A stretch of 64,000 nt of DNA from positions 186,001 through 250,000 of the forward strand of contig NZ_QZFU01000012.1 of the NCBI RefSeq assembly GCF_003598715.1, written 5' to 3'. The number at the start of each line of letters is the position of its first letter. The first letter of the stretch is position 1. Source of the stretch: Nocardia panacis. Lineage in GTDB: Bacteria; Actinomycetota; Actinomycetes; Mycobacteriales; Mycobacteriaceae. A model generated the notes under the pieces. It worked only from the letters and a program-made list of their open reading frames with translations. It was not told the origin of the DNA and searched no databases. The position numbers and the translations under genes are program-made. Below, one piece after another: positions 46,190-55,286 of the stretch.

Positions 46190-47083
46190 CTACCGGTAGC
46201 CCTTGGCGAGCACATCGCGGGTGTCGGCGGCGATCTTGGCGGCCAACTCCGCTGCCAGCGGCACCCGAGGCGGCCTGCACACCCCGCCGGTGCGTCCGGC
46301 GAGATCCATGGCCAGTTTGATGGCGTGCACGAATTCGGTCTTGGAATCCCAGCGCAGCAGCTTGTGCAGGTCCCGGTAGAGCGGGAGCGCTTTGTCCAGG
46401 TCGCGATTGATCGAGGCGTTGTACAACTCGACCGTGGCGCGCGGTAGCGCGTTGGTGTAGCCGGCCACCCAGCCGACCGCGCCCGCGATGCCCAATTCGA
46501 CCACCACGTCGTCGGATCCGATCAGCACGTCCAATTCCGGTGCCAGTTCATGGGTTTCGTAGATGCGTCGGACATCGCCGGAGAACTCCTTGACGCCGAC
46601 GATCAGCCCTTCACCGTGCAGTTCGGCCAGGATGGCGGGGGTCAGGTCGATGCGGGTATCGATCGGGTTGTTGTAGGCCACGATCGGCAGACCGACGGCC
46701 GCGACGGTGCGGTAGTGGTCGAGGATCGCCTCGCGCCCGCCGCGATAGGTGTTGGGCGGCAGCAGCATTACCGCCTGCGCGCCCGCCTCGGCGGCCTGTT
46801 CGGCCCAGCGCCGCGCCTGCAGCGCGCCGTAGGCGGCGATACCGGGCATGACGGTGAAGCCGTCCGGTGCGGCCTCGACGGCGGTGCGCACCACGCGGGC
46901 GCGTTCGGCGTCGTCGAGGGTCTGATATTCGCCGAGTGAACCGTTGGGGCTGACACCGTGGCAGCCGTTATCGGCGAGCCACCGCACATGCGCCGCATAG
47001 GCGTCGTAGTCGACCGAGTAGTCGGCGGCGAAGGGCAGTGTCGTCGCGACCAGGACGCCGTGCCACGGCTTGCTTTCCGGCAT
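46190..47083 (-). CDS. Pyrroline-4-hydroxy-2-carboxylate deaminase (DapA family)
   Basis: DHDPS-family lyase of 297 residues. The Schiff-base lysine lies in LIVGVKEFSGD and the catalytic tyrosine in IVAYNNPIDT; GVSPNGSLGEYQTL is the substrate loop. In hydroxyproline clusters this family converts delta-1-pyrroline-4-hydroxy-2-carboxylate to alpha-ketoglutaric semialdehyde with loss of ammonia. It is the first gene of the leftward operon, with the operator pair in its promoter. Confidence 0.9.
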   Translation of the reverse strand: MPESKPWHGVLVATTLPFAADYSVDYDAYAAHVRWLADNGCHGVSPNGSLGEYQTLDDAERARVVRTAVEAAPDGFTVMPGIAAYGALQARRWAEQAAEAGAQAVMLLPPNTYRGGREAILDHYRTVAAVGLPIVAYNNPIDTRIDLTPAILAELHGEGLIVGVKEFSGDVRRIYETHELAPELDVLIGSDDVVVELGIAGAVGWVAGYTNALPRATVELYNASINRDLDKALPLYRDLHKLLRWDSKTEFVHAIKLAMDLAGRTGGVCRPPRVPLAAELAAKIAADTRDVLAKGYR

Positions 47084-47144
47084 TGGGGACCTCCATCGAG
47101 AAAGGACTCATCGAGAGAAAAGAACTGGATGCCACGCTGTGAGG

Positions 47145-47158
47145 TGTGACATTGCACT
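47145..47158. promoter_or_regulatory. Operator site 1 of the divergent hydroxyproline promoter
   Basis: TGTGACATTGCACT sits 62 bases before the deaminase start. The same 14 bases occur in inverted orientation at 47221-47234, with identical flanks (GTGTGACATTGCACTG). Likely binding site of the cluster's GntR/FCD regulator. Confidence 0.72.
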
Positions 47159-47180
47159 GAATGTAGCGAGGAGATCCGAA

Positions 47181-47202
47181 TCACGCAAGGAGTCTTGCGT
47201 GA
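47181..47202. promoter_or_regulatory. Inverted repeat midway between the two operators
   Basis: TCACGCAAG and CTTGCGTGA form a perfect 9-bp inverted repeat around GAGT, centred between the two operator sites. It could bind a second regulator or form a hairpin. Confidence 0.55.
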
Positions 47203-47220
47203 TCGACCCCACCTCCCTAC

Positions 47221-47234
47221 AGTGCAATGTCACA
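47221..47234. promoter_or_regulatory. Operator site 2 of the divergent hydroxyproline promoter
   Basis: AGTGCAATGTCACA is the exact reverse complement of the site at 47145-47158, lying 95 bases before the transporter ATG. The two sites are 76 bases apart start to start, compatible with looping or independent control of both directions. Confidence 0.72.
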
Positions 47235-47329
47235 CATCACTGAAGGGCCACGGTGCGGCGTCGAAACCGCCCGCGGCGTTCGGGCGGGCGCAACGCCGCC
47301 CCGCCCGATCCGGCAAGAAGGCAGCAAGC

Positions 47330-48685
47330 ATGACCACTGTCGACAACAGCGCGCCACCCCAAACCGGTAGCGCGACAACCTCGGGACTACCCCGCATCGT
47401 GGCCGCGGCCATGGCGGGCGCGGTCGCCGAGTGGTACGAGTTCTTCCTCTACGGCACCGCATCGGCACTGGTCTTCGGGCACGTCTTCTTCCGTGCGAGC
47501 GGCAATGCCATCGACGGTGTCATCGCCGCCTTCGCGCTGTACGCGGTCGGCTTCCTGGCCCGACCGATCGGCGGCCTGATCTTCGGACACTTCGGCGACC
47601 GGATCGGGCGCAAAGCGCTGCTGCAACTGAGTCTGGTGATCGTCGGCATCACCACCTTCCTGATGGGCTGCCTACCCACCTACGGCGCCATCGGCATCTG
47701 GGCGCCAGTGCTGCTGGTGACGCTGCGACTCATCCAGGGCTTCGCCTTCGGCGGGGAGTGGGGCGGTGCGGTCCTGCTGGTCAGCGAACACAGCCCGGAT
47801 AACCGGCGCGGCTTCTGGGCCAGTTGGCCGCAGTCGGGCGTGCCGCTGGGCAATGTGCTGGCAACCGTTGTGCTGCTGGTGCTTTCGGCGAACCTGACCG
47901 ACGCGCAGTTCCTGTCCTGGGGTTGGCGGGTCGCGTTCTGGCTCTCGGCGGTGGTGGTTCTGGTCGGATACTGGGTGCGCTCCAGCGTCGACGACGCGCC
48001 GATCTTCCTCGCCGCGCAGGCCAGGGCCGAGGAGGATCGCAAACACGCGCTCGGTATCGCGGAGGTGCTGCGCCACCACTGGCGGGCGGTCCTGATCGGG
48101 ATCGGGGCGCGGTTCGCGGAGAACATCCTCTACTACACGGTCGTCACCTTCTCGATCACCTATCTGAAGCTCGTCGTCAAGGTGGACACCGCGCCGATTC
48201 TGGCCCTGATGCTGGGCGCGCACGCGCTGCACTTCTTCGTCATTCCGGCGGTGGGGCTGCTCTCGGACCTGTACGGGCGCAGGCCGGTGTACCTGACCGG
48301 CGCGGTGCTCACCGCGGGTTGGGGATTCGTGGCCTTCCCGATGATGGACACCGGGAACTACGCGCTCATCATGCTGGCCATCACACTGGGGTTGATCATC
48401 GAATCATTCACCTACGCACCGTATTCCGCGTTGATGACCGAGATGTTCCCGACGCACGTGCGCTATACGGCGCTCTCGTTCTGCTATCAGGTGGCGCCGA
48501 TCATGGCGGGTTCGCTGGCTCCGCTCATCGCGGTGAGCCTGCTCAACAACTTCCATTCGTCGGTGCCCATCTCGTTGTATCTGGTGGTCGCCGCCGTGAT
48601 CTCGGTGGTCGCGGTCGGGTTGGCCAAGGAGACGGCGGGCAAGTCGCTGCACCGGGTGGACGAGGAAGCGCGTGCCAAGGGGTGA
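47330..48685 (+). CDS. MFS transporter (metabolite:H+ symporter family)
   Basis: Twelve-helix major facilitator of 451 residues of the MHS family (ProP/ShiA type). [17 protein letters not shown] at the first helix, [11 protein letters not shown] in the 2-3 loop, [15 protein letters not shown] and [10 protein letters not shown] are characteristic. Given its divergent position and shared operators with the catabolic genes, it probably imports hydroxyproline or a related betaine. ATG at 47330 is preceded by AAGAAGG; the 45 codons upstream are discarded because they lie in the operator region. Confidence 0.9.
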   Translation: MTTVDNSAPPQTGSATTSGLPRIVAAAMAGAVAEWYEFFLYGTASALVFGHVFFRASGNAIDGVIAAFALYAVGFLARPIGGLIFGHFGDRIGRKALLQLSLVIVGITTFLMGCLPTYGAIGIWAPVLLVTLRLIQGFAFGGEWGGAVLLVSEHSPDNRRGFWASWPQSGVPLGNVLATVVLLVLSANLTDAQFLSWGWRVAFWLSAVVVLVGYWVRSSVDDAPIFLAAQARAEEDRKHALGIAEVLRHHWRAVLIGIGARFAENILYYTVVTFSITYLKLVVKVDTAPILALMLGAHALHFFVIPAVGLLSDLYGRRPVYLTGAVLTAGWGFVAFPMMDTGNYALIMLAITLGLIIESFTYAPYSALMTEMFPTHVRYTALSFCYQVAPIMAGSLAPLIAVSLLNNFHSSVPISLYLVVAAVISVVAVGLAKETAGKSLHRVDEEARAKG

Positions 48686-48947
48686 ACATTCGGTATACGG
48701 GTGCTCGGGGATCGGGCGGGCAATTGGGTTAACTGTTGGCAATAGGAACTCGAAAAGGGTTGCCTGCCAGTGGAGTTCCGGATAGTGCGGGGTCAGCGCC
48801 GCGATTCCGCGTCGGTGAATGCGCGCCGATGGCTAGAAGAAAGTTTGCTGGGGGGACTGGAAGCAAACCAGACGGTCGGGCTAATCTATCGGCGTCCCGG
48901 TCCGCGGATTCGGGACGCGTGATTCAGCTACACAGGCGTGGAGAAAT
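48686..48947 (+). promoter_or_regulatory. Upstream region of the KAS III-like gene
   Basis: No gene is seen. A perfect 7-bp inverted repeat, GTTTGCT (48844-48850) and AGCAAAC (48863-48869), with a 12-base spacer lies about 80 bases before the start and is a candidate operator. Confidence 0.4.
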
Positions 48948-50039
48948 ATGAAAGTCCGGATCGCCGGAGTCGGCGCGTCGGTGCCGCCGCACATCGTCTC
49001 GAACGAGCACCTGCTCACCCTTTTTCCCGGTCCGCGCCGAATGCCGTGGACGGCAGCCGATTTCGAAGCCAAGACCGGCATACGGGAACGACGATTCAGC
49101 GTCGAACTCGATCTCGCCACCGGCTACCCGATCCTGCCGCCCGGCTACGGCGAACCGCCCGGCCCCGCCGGTCTGCTCGCCGAGGGCGCGGTGCTCGAGG
49201 CGCTGGCCACCGCGAACACCGATCCCACCGAACTGGACGCGCTGATCTACGGGTCCGCCACGCCGGACCGGATTCGCTTCGGTGATGACGCGCAACTGCT
49301 GCACCACCGACTCGGCATGCGACCGGACGCACCCGTCGTCCACATCGACGTGGGGTGTGGCGGTTCGATTTTCGGCTTGCAGTGGGCCAAGGAGATGATC
49401 CTGTCCGGTGTTCGCCGCCGGGTGGCCGTGGTCATGGTCCAGGTGGTCTCCCCGGCGCTCAACCGCGAGATCTACAGTGGGGCACTCGATTACGACGGCC
49501 GCACCAACGAGGCATTCCTGACCGCGCTGCTGTTCGGCGACGGTGCGGGCGCGGTGGTACTGGAGCGCGCCGAGGACGGCGAGTCCGAAATGCTCGCGGC
49601 CGTCGCGCGCAACGAGCATTTCGAGATCGCCGTGCAGGAGGGCGGCGGCAATCTGCGCCCGCCGGGCAGCGCGAGCGCCTCGGACTTCGCGGTGCACATC
49701 CTCGGCAAGCGAGTGGCCGACGCCTATGCGCCGGTGCTGCGCGGATCCATCGAAGAGGCTCTCGCGCAAGCAGATTACGGCATCGACGCCATCGGGCGGT
49801 TCTACTTCCATCAGTCGAATCTGCGCCTGGTCGATCAGTTGACCGAGGAACTCGGGGCCGATCCCGCGCGCGTCGCGATCAATGTGGATCGGTACGGCAA
49901 TACCTCGGGGGCGAGCACGCTCATTCTGCTCGCCGAGGAGGTGCGCTCCGGGATGGTAGCCCTCGGGTCGGGAGTTCCGGTCGTCCTCGCGGCTGTCGGG
50001 GCGAATCTCCAGTACGGGGCGCACGTCCTGCGGCTGTGA
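48948..50039 (+). CDS. 3-Oxoacyl-ACP synthase III (FabH)-like enzyme
   Basis: Thiolase-fold condensing enzyme of 363 residues. The catalytic triad is visible: Cys in IDVGCGGSIFG, His in FYFHQSNLRL, and Asn in RYGNTSGASTL. LLFGDGAGAVVLE is also typical. Divergence from housekeeping FabH and its isolated position suggest a secondary-metabolic or special acyl role (KAS III-like, DpsC/CerJ-type possible). No ACP or PKS gene is near. A convergent tautomerase gene ends one base after its stop. Confidence 0.87.
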   Translation: MKVRIAGVGASVPPHIVSNEHLLTLFPGPRRMPWTAADFEAKTGIRERRFSVELDLATGYPILPPGYGEPPGPAGLLAEGAVLEALATANTDPTELDALIYGSATPDRIRFGDDAQLLHHRLGMRPDAPVVHIDVGCGGSIFGLQWAKEMILSGVRRRVAVVMVQVVSPALNREIYSGALDYDGRTNEAFLTALLFGDGAGAVVLERAEDGESEMLAAVARNEHFEIAVQEGGGNLRPPGSASASDFAVHILGKRVADAYAPVLRGSIEEALAQADYGIDAIGRFYFHQSNLRLVDQLTEELGADPARVAINVDRYGNTSGASTLILLAEEVRSGMVALGSGVPVVLAAVGANLQYGAHVLRL

Positions 50040-50040
50040 A

Positions 50041-50463
50041 TCAATAGGGGAGCGGTCTGTGCTCTTCGGCCCAGAGTTGTTCGGCGGCACTGCCCTGGTC
50101 CGGAGGCCACAGTCCGTCGATCATCCACAGGTCGCGTTCGGATTCGGTGATATTGAATTCCCAATACAGGCCGCGATCGGCGGTGTAGGGGCGGATGAGA
50201 TCGGCGACGCGTTCGGTCATCCGCTTGCGCATCTCCGCGCCGACGGCCTGGCGGGCCAGATGGTCGACCACGACGCGCACCGATCCGGCCGACGGCTTGC
50301 CGCCGACGAAAAATGAGGACGTCGGAACTTCGTGGAACAGGACCACCACGTAGAAATCCGGCAGGCCGACGCGGGTGTAGAACGCGGTGACGGTATCGGC
50401 GAAATCCTGTTTGTCCTGGTCGGAGTAGGTATCCACGGGGTGGTAGATCTGCCACAGCGGCAT
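50041..50463 (-). CDS. Tautomerase-superfamily protein (cis-CaaD-like)
   Basis: Protein of 140 residues beginning Met-Pro, giving the N-terminal catalytic proline of the 4-oxalocrotonate tautomerase superfamily. Length and the pattern PLWQIYHPVDTYSD, FYVVVLFHEVP, VRVVVDHLARQ and YWEFNITESERD fit the cis-3-chloroacrylate dehalogenase-like group (PF14832). Dehalogenase or simple tautomerase activity cannot be told apart. It probably shares a transcript with the SDR gene 14 bases upstream. Confidence 0.8.
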   Translation of the reverse strand: MPLWQIYHPVDTYSDQDKQDFADTVTAFYTRVGLPDFYVVVLFHEVPTSSFFVGGKPSAGSVRVVVDHLARQAVGAEMRKRMTERVADLIRPYTADRGLYWEFNITESERDLWMIDGLWPPDQGSAAEQLWAEEHRPLPY

Positions 50464-50477
50464 GATCGGGGTCCTTT

Positions 50478-51176
50478 CTAGCGGGTGGACAGGGTCAGTG
50501 CCTCGACCGGGCCGGACAGCGCGGCCTTGACCCTGCGGGTGAACTCGTCGACCAGAACCTCGCTGCGGTTGTGCTCGAGCCCGTCCGCGACCGCCGCGGC
50601 CACCTCGGCGGGACTGATCTTCTCGACCGGGAAATCGCGGACCATCTCGGTATCGGCGAATCCGAGATGCACACCGACCACCTGGGTGTGCTGACCGGCC
50701 AATTCCAGTCGCAGCGAATTGGTGATCGACCAGAACGCGGCCTTCGACGCACCGTAGGCCGCCGCGCCCGCCGACCAGGACAGGGCCGAATGGATGTCGA
50801 CCAGCGCGCCGCCGCCGCGCGCGGCCAGGACCGGCGCGAAGGCGCGGGCTACGAGCAGCGGGCCGAAGACGTTGGTTTCGAAAGTGGCTCTGACATCCGA
50901 CATCTCGGCCGTGAGCAGTGGGGCCGAGCGCAGAATGCCCGCATTGTTGATCACGATGTCGACATCGCGGGCATGTGCGGCCAGCGCCGCGACCGAGGCG
51001 TCGTCGGTGACCTCCAATGCCACCGGTTCGATGCGTGGATCTGTGCTCGGTTCGGGCGTGCGGGCGGTGGCGTACACCTTGGTCGCGCCGCGCCGCAGCA
51101 GTTCCCCGACGAACGCGCGGCCCAGGCCGCGCTGTCCGCCGGTCACCAAGGCGACCGAGCCGTGGATCTTCGTCAT
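50478..51176 (-). CDS. SDR-family oxidoreductase
   Basis: Short-chain dehydrogenase of 232 residues. The cofactor motif is TGGQRGLG (classical TGxxxGxG), with DIVINNAGI, catalytic Ser in HSALSWSAG, and YGASK with the catalytic Tyr and Lys. An Arg-containing segment after beta-2 (ATARTPEP) suggests NADP(H). Substrate unknown. First gene of a two-gene unit with the tautomerase. Confidence 0.88.
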   Translation of the reverse strand: MTKIHGSVALVTGGQRGLGRAFVGELLRRGATKVYATARTPEPSTDPRIEPVALEVTDDASVAALAAHARDVDIVINNAGILRSAPLLTAEMSDVRATFETNVFGPLLVARAFAPVLAARGGGALVDIHSALSWSAGAAAYGASKAAFWSITNSLRLELAGQHTQVVGVHLGFADTEMVRDFPVEKISPAEVAAAVADGLEHNRSEVLVDEFTRRVKAALSGPVEALTLSTR

Positions 51177-52445
<1,269 letters not shown>

Positions 52446-52537
52446 ACCCGTTCGCCACACCGATCAGTTTCGAAGAAGCCGCTCGGCGCTTCGGCTCCCT
52501 AGCATGAGATTCGTCCCCGAATCCGAGAGGAGCCGAG

Positions 52538-52996
52538 ATGTCCGCACAAAAGGGAGCGCCCGCGGCGAAGAAGTCCGCTGTGGGATTCACCGCCGAGGAA
52601 CGCGCCGCGATGAAAGAGCACGCCGAGGAATTGAAGAAGTCCGCGCGACGCGGACCGGACAAGGCGGCCGACGCGGCCGATCTACTCGCCAAAATCGCCG
52701 AAATGGGTGATGAGGACCGCGCCATGGCCGAACGCGTCCACGCCATCATCACCGCCGCCGCCCCCACCCTCGCCCCCAAACTCTGGTACGGCATGCCCGC
52801 CTACGCCAAAGACGGCAAAGCCGTCTGCTTCTTCCAACCCGCCGCCAAATTCAAGGCCCGCTACTCCACCCTCGGCTTCAACGACACCGCCACCCTCGAC
52901 GACGGCCCCATGTGGCCCACCGCCTACGCCCTGACCACCCTCACCCCCGCCATCGAAGCCGAAATCGCGGCCCTGGTGAAAAGAGCCGCAGGCTAG
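52538..52996 (+). CDS. DUF1801-family protein
   Basis: Protein of 152 residues. A Lys/Ala-rich N-terminus (about 1-40) precedes a DUF1801/YdhG-type domain: ERVHAIITAAAPTLAPKLWYGMPAYAKDGKAVCFFQPAAKFKAR contains the family's WYGMPAY motif, and YALTTLTPAIEAEIAAL closes it. Function not established; some relatives are called iron chaperones. Its stop is followed by the dispersed GGCGTGCCTCCGCC motif. Confidence 0.85.
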   Translation: MSAQKGAPAAKKSAVGFTAEERAAMKEHAEELKKSARRGPDKAADAADLLAKIAEMGDEDRAMAERVHAIITAAAPTLAPKLWYGMPAYAKDGKAVCFFQPAAKFKARYSTLGFNDTATLDDGPMWPTAYALTTLTPAIEAEIAALVKRAAG

Positions 52997-53065
52997 GCGT
53001 GCCTCCGCCTTCGCCGCGGCGCTGCGCGGGTTCGAGTGCGGCTGCGTGGACTGCGCCCACCAGGC

Positions 53066-54328
53066 CTATTCGGGCGCCGAGCACCCCCACAGCGCGCTGA
53101 CCGGCACAGCCAGCATTTTCGGCCCGAACCGCAGGGTCTGCGCACCCGTGTGCAAGACGATGCCGACCCGAAAACTCTCGCCCAGCCGCTCGGCCAAATG
53201 GCGCAGGCCGCGAAAATCATTGGCGCCGACGGACGATGCCGCCTTCACTTCGATACCGACGACTTCACCGGGCCGGTTCTCGAGAACCGCGTCCACCTCG
53301 ACCTGATCCCGAGTGCGGTAATGGAACAACTCGGCGTCCTCGTCGGACCAGGTGAGCTGCCGAGCCAACTCCATCAGGACAAACCCTTCCAGCAGCGGCC
53401 CGAATTGGCCCGTCGGGCGGAGCAGGCTGCGCGTGTCCGCGCCGAGTTGATGTGCCGCGATACCCGAATCGACGAACGCGAGTTTGGGGGAGGTGGTGAC
53501 ACGGTTGCTGACATTGCGCGACCAGGCCGGAATTCGCTTGACGAGAAAAACCTCCTCCAGCAGCGCCAGATAACGCTTGACGGTGGAGGCTGCCAATCCG
53601 AGCTCATTGCTCAATGTCGGTATCGAGAGCAAGCCGCCGGAGCGAGCGGCCAACATGCGGACCAGATCGCGCATCTGCGCGGTCCGCTCGATCTCCGAGA
53701 GCTGTTGGACATCACGCGCGATGAGGTCACCGACGTAGGAATCGAAGAAGACGCGCCGTCTGCGGTCAGTGGTGCGCGCGATCGCTTCCGGGAACCCGCC
53801 GCGAATAAGCCGGTCGGCGTATTCGGTGCGCGAGACCATCGAATTGTGGTGCAGGCGATCTCCGTACGCGAAGGCGGCATCGATGAATCGGTCGGGCGCA
53901 CCATCGATCTCACCCTGGGAGAAAGGCCACAGTTCGATCGTTTCCATGCGTCCGACCAGCGTATCCGGCAGCGAACGCAGGCCGAGTACTCGCGCCGACC
54001 CCGTCAGCAGGTACTGCCCTGGCCGAGGATCGATATCCACCCGCGCCTTGATCGACAGCAGCAGTTCCGGTGCGCGCTGAATCTCGTCGATGATCATCGG
54101 CCGCGGGAAGTCGACGAAGCCATCCGGATCCGCCAATGCCGCCTGCCGCATGTACGCGGTATCAAGATCCCGCCATTCGGCCTCGCAACTCTTCGCGACG
54201 AGTCGGACAAGGGTACTCTTCCCGCACTGCCGCGCACCATTGACCAGCACCACCCGCGTATCTCCGAGCGCTGCGCGCACAGACATCTCCGCATGACGAG
54301 GAAGCGCAGGTCCGAGCATGGTCTGCAA
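53066..54328 (-). CDS. AAA ATPase with DUF4143 domain
   Basis: Protein of 420 residues. The N-terminal AAA_14 domain has the P-loop NGARQCGKSTL and Walker B IIDEIQRAPELL, with sensor motif YLLTGSARVLGL. The C-terminal DUF4143 domain includes SRTEYADRLIRGGFPEA, a helix-turn-helix-like segment LSNELGLAASTVKRYLALLEE, and a nuclease-like strand pattern DQVEVDAVLENRPGEVVGIEVKA. TTG at 54328 is chosen because AGGAGG lies 5 bases upstream; ATG at 54319 is 14 bases away. The family is widespread, patchy and functionally unassigned. It lies beside 23-bp repeats and a gene remnant, suggesting acquisition. Confidence 0.88.
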   Translation of the reverse strand: MQTMLGPALPRHAEMSVRAALGDTRVVLVNGARQCGKSTLVRLVAKSCEAEWRDLDTAYMRQAALADPDGFVDFPRPMIIDEIQRAPELLLSIKARVDIDPRPGQYLLTGSARVLGLRSLPDTLVGRMETIELWPFSQGEIDGAPDRFIDAAFAYGDRLHHNSMVSRTEYADRLIRGGFPEAIARTTDRRRRVFFDSYVGDLIARDVQQLSEIERTAQMRDLVRMLAARSGGLLSIPTLSNELGLAASTVKRYLALLEEVFLVKRIPAWSRNVSNRVTTSPKLAFVDSGIAAHQLGADTRSLLRPTGQFGPLLEGFVLMELARQLTWSDEDAELFHYRTRDQVEVDAVLENRPGEVVGIEVKAASSVGANDFRGLRHLAERLGESFRVGIVLHTGAQTLRFGPKMLAVPVSALWGCSAPE

Positions 54329-54358
54329 GGTTTCCTCCTGGCATAGTCGAACATTTGC

Positions 54359-54473
54359 TGGTTGATCTGCCGCTGCCAACGTGGTTGATCTGCCGCTATC
54401 CTACTGGGCGATCCGCCGCAAGGTGGCTGGTTGATCTGCCGCTGCCCTCGTGGTTGATCTGCCGCTGCGCTCC
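54359..54473. repeat. Five 23-bp tandem repeats upstream of the ATPase gene
   Basis: TGGTTGATCTGCCGCTG recurs at 54359, 54382, 54428 and 54451, with a degenerate copy (TGGGCGATCCGCCGC) at 54405. The spacing is exactly 23 bases throughout. The array begins 31 bases upstream of the ATPase TTG start. Its length is not a multiple of three, so it is not a coding repeat; regular spacing near two helical turns suggests protein-binding iterons. Confidence 0.85.
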
Positions 54474-54562
54474 ATGGCTCCCGCAAGCTACGGCGATCGT
54501 CGACTTTGCTACGGGACGTGCCCTTCAGGGCGATCCATTGCGCATCTGGTCGCAGATGAGGC

Positions 54563-54839
54563 GGGACCGTGGTCGTCACCGGACTCGCCGATCCGGCCAA
54601 AGCCATCATCCATGTGTCGGGCACGATGCTGACCCTGAACGAAAAGACCATCAAGGGTTCACTTTTCGGCTCCTGTAACCCCGCAGTACGGCATTGTCCG
54701 GCTGCTGTGCCTCTATGAAACAGGGCAACTCGAACTCGATGAACTGATCATCACCTGCTACCGCCTCGAAGACGTGAATCAGGGTTACATGGATCTGCGC
54801 AATGGGAAGAACCTTCGCGGGATCATCGTGCACGATTAA
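54563..54839 (+). pseudogene. Remnant of a zinc-dependent alcohol dehydrogenase (3' end)
   Basis: The + strand encodes the last about 92 residues of an NDMA-type/class III-like zinc alcohol dehydrogenase. First frame: GTVVVTGLADPAK, then EKTIKGSLFGSCNP. One extra C near 54678-54682 shifts the frame; the continuation reads QYGIVRLLCLYETG, then ELDELI and YRLEDVNQGYMDLRNGKN, ending IIVHD and TAA at 54837-54839. The catalytic and zinc-binding N-terminal two-thirds are missing. It is an old truncation, probably made when the neighbouring ATPase/repeat segment arrived. Confidence 0.85.
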
Positions 54840-55123
54840 TAGTGAATTGGCGCTGACCAACGTTCGCCCCGCTCGGGAAGATGCACCAGGCGGGGCGAAG
54901 TCGTGTTCTGTGAGCGGACCGAGGAGCTGAATTGAATTGCCGCTGATTCACATTCGAGCCATTTGGAGTCTACGCTACCGGCGCTCCAAGGAACTGTCAC
55001 TGGGATTGCTTGTGTTGCAAAGGCTCTGGTGAATGAGGGTAAGGTGGCGATACCTCCAGTCGAGGGACGATGAACAGAATCCGGATCGCGGGTTCATCGT
55101 GCCGAGGAAGGAGGTGGTGGGGA

Positions 55124-55210
55124 ATGGCTAAACATCGCAAGAATCTGCGAAGGCCCCGGTCGACTATGGACTGCTTCTTGTTGATGCAGCCGTGGTCGCC
55201 GGGGCCATGA
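55124..55210 (+). CDS. Possible 28-residue mini-ORF with strong ribosome site
   Basis: AAGGAGGTG (from 55108), essentially the full anti-Shine-Dalgarno complement, precedes ATG at 55124. It encodes MAKHRKNLRRPRSTMDCF plus ten residues ending PWSPGP. An alternative frame after a one-base slip would give APVDYGLLLVDAAVVAGAMI, a membrane helix, ending VFDS and TAA at about 55240. It may thus be a frameshifted small membrane protein gene instead. In-frame ATG at 55070 would extend it to 46 residues. Confidence 0.35.
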   Translation: MAKHRKNLRRPRSTMDCFLLMQPWSPGP

Positions 55211-55245
55211 TCGCGGTTCGCTGGGTGTTTGACAGCTAACCATCA

Positions 55246-55278
55246 GGTGGGGTGTCGTGAGCCATACGATGCCCCACC
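55246..55278. terminator. Hairpin at the 3' end of the asparagine-synthase-like gene
   Basis: GGTGGGG (55246-55252) pairs with CCCCACC (55272-55278), with an inner TCGT/ACGA pairing across a TG/TG internal loop. It lies just beyond the stop of the leftward gene and may also end rightward transcripts. Confidence 0.55.
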
Positions 55279-55286
55279 GCCCAGCA

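Larger units (their letters stand above)
54840..55286. other. Gene-poor stretch
   Basis: About 450 bases with no full gene on either strand apart from the mini-ORF at 55124 and a hairpin at 55246-55278. Base composition is less GC-rich than in flanking genes. Confidence 0.5.

Noticed and set aside
54359..54473. Possible CRISPR for the 23-bp repeats
   Set aside because: Units of 17 conserved bases with 6-base gaps leave no room for spacers, and no cas gene is present.
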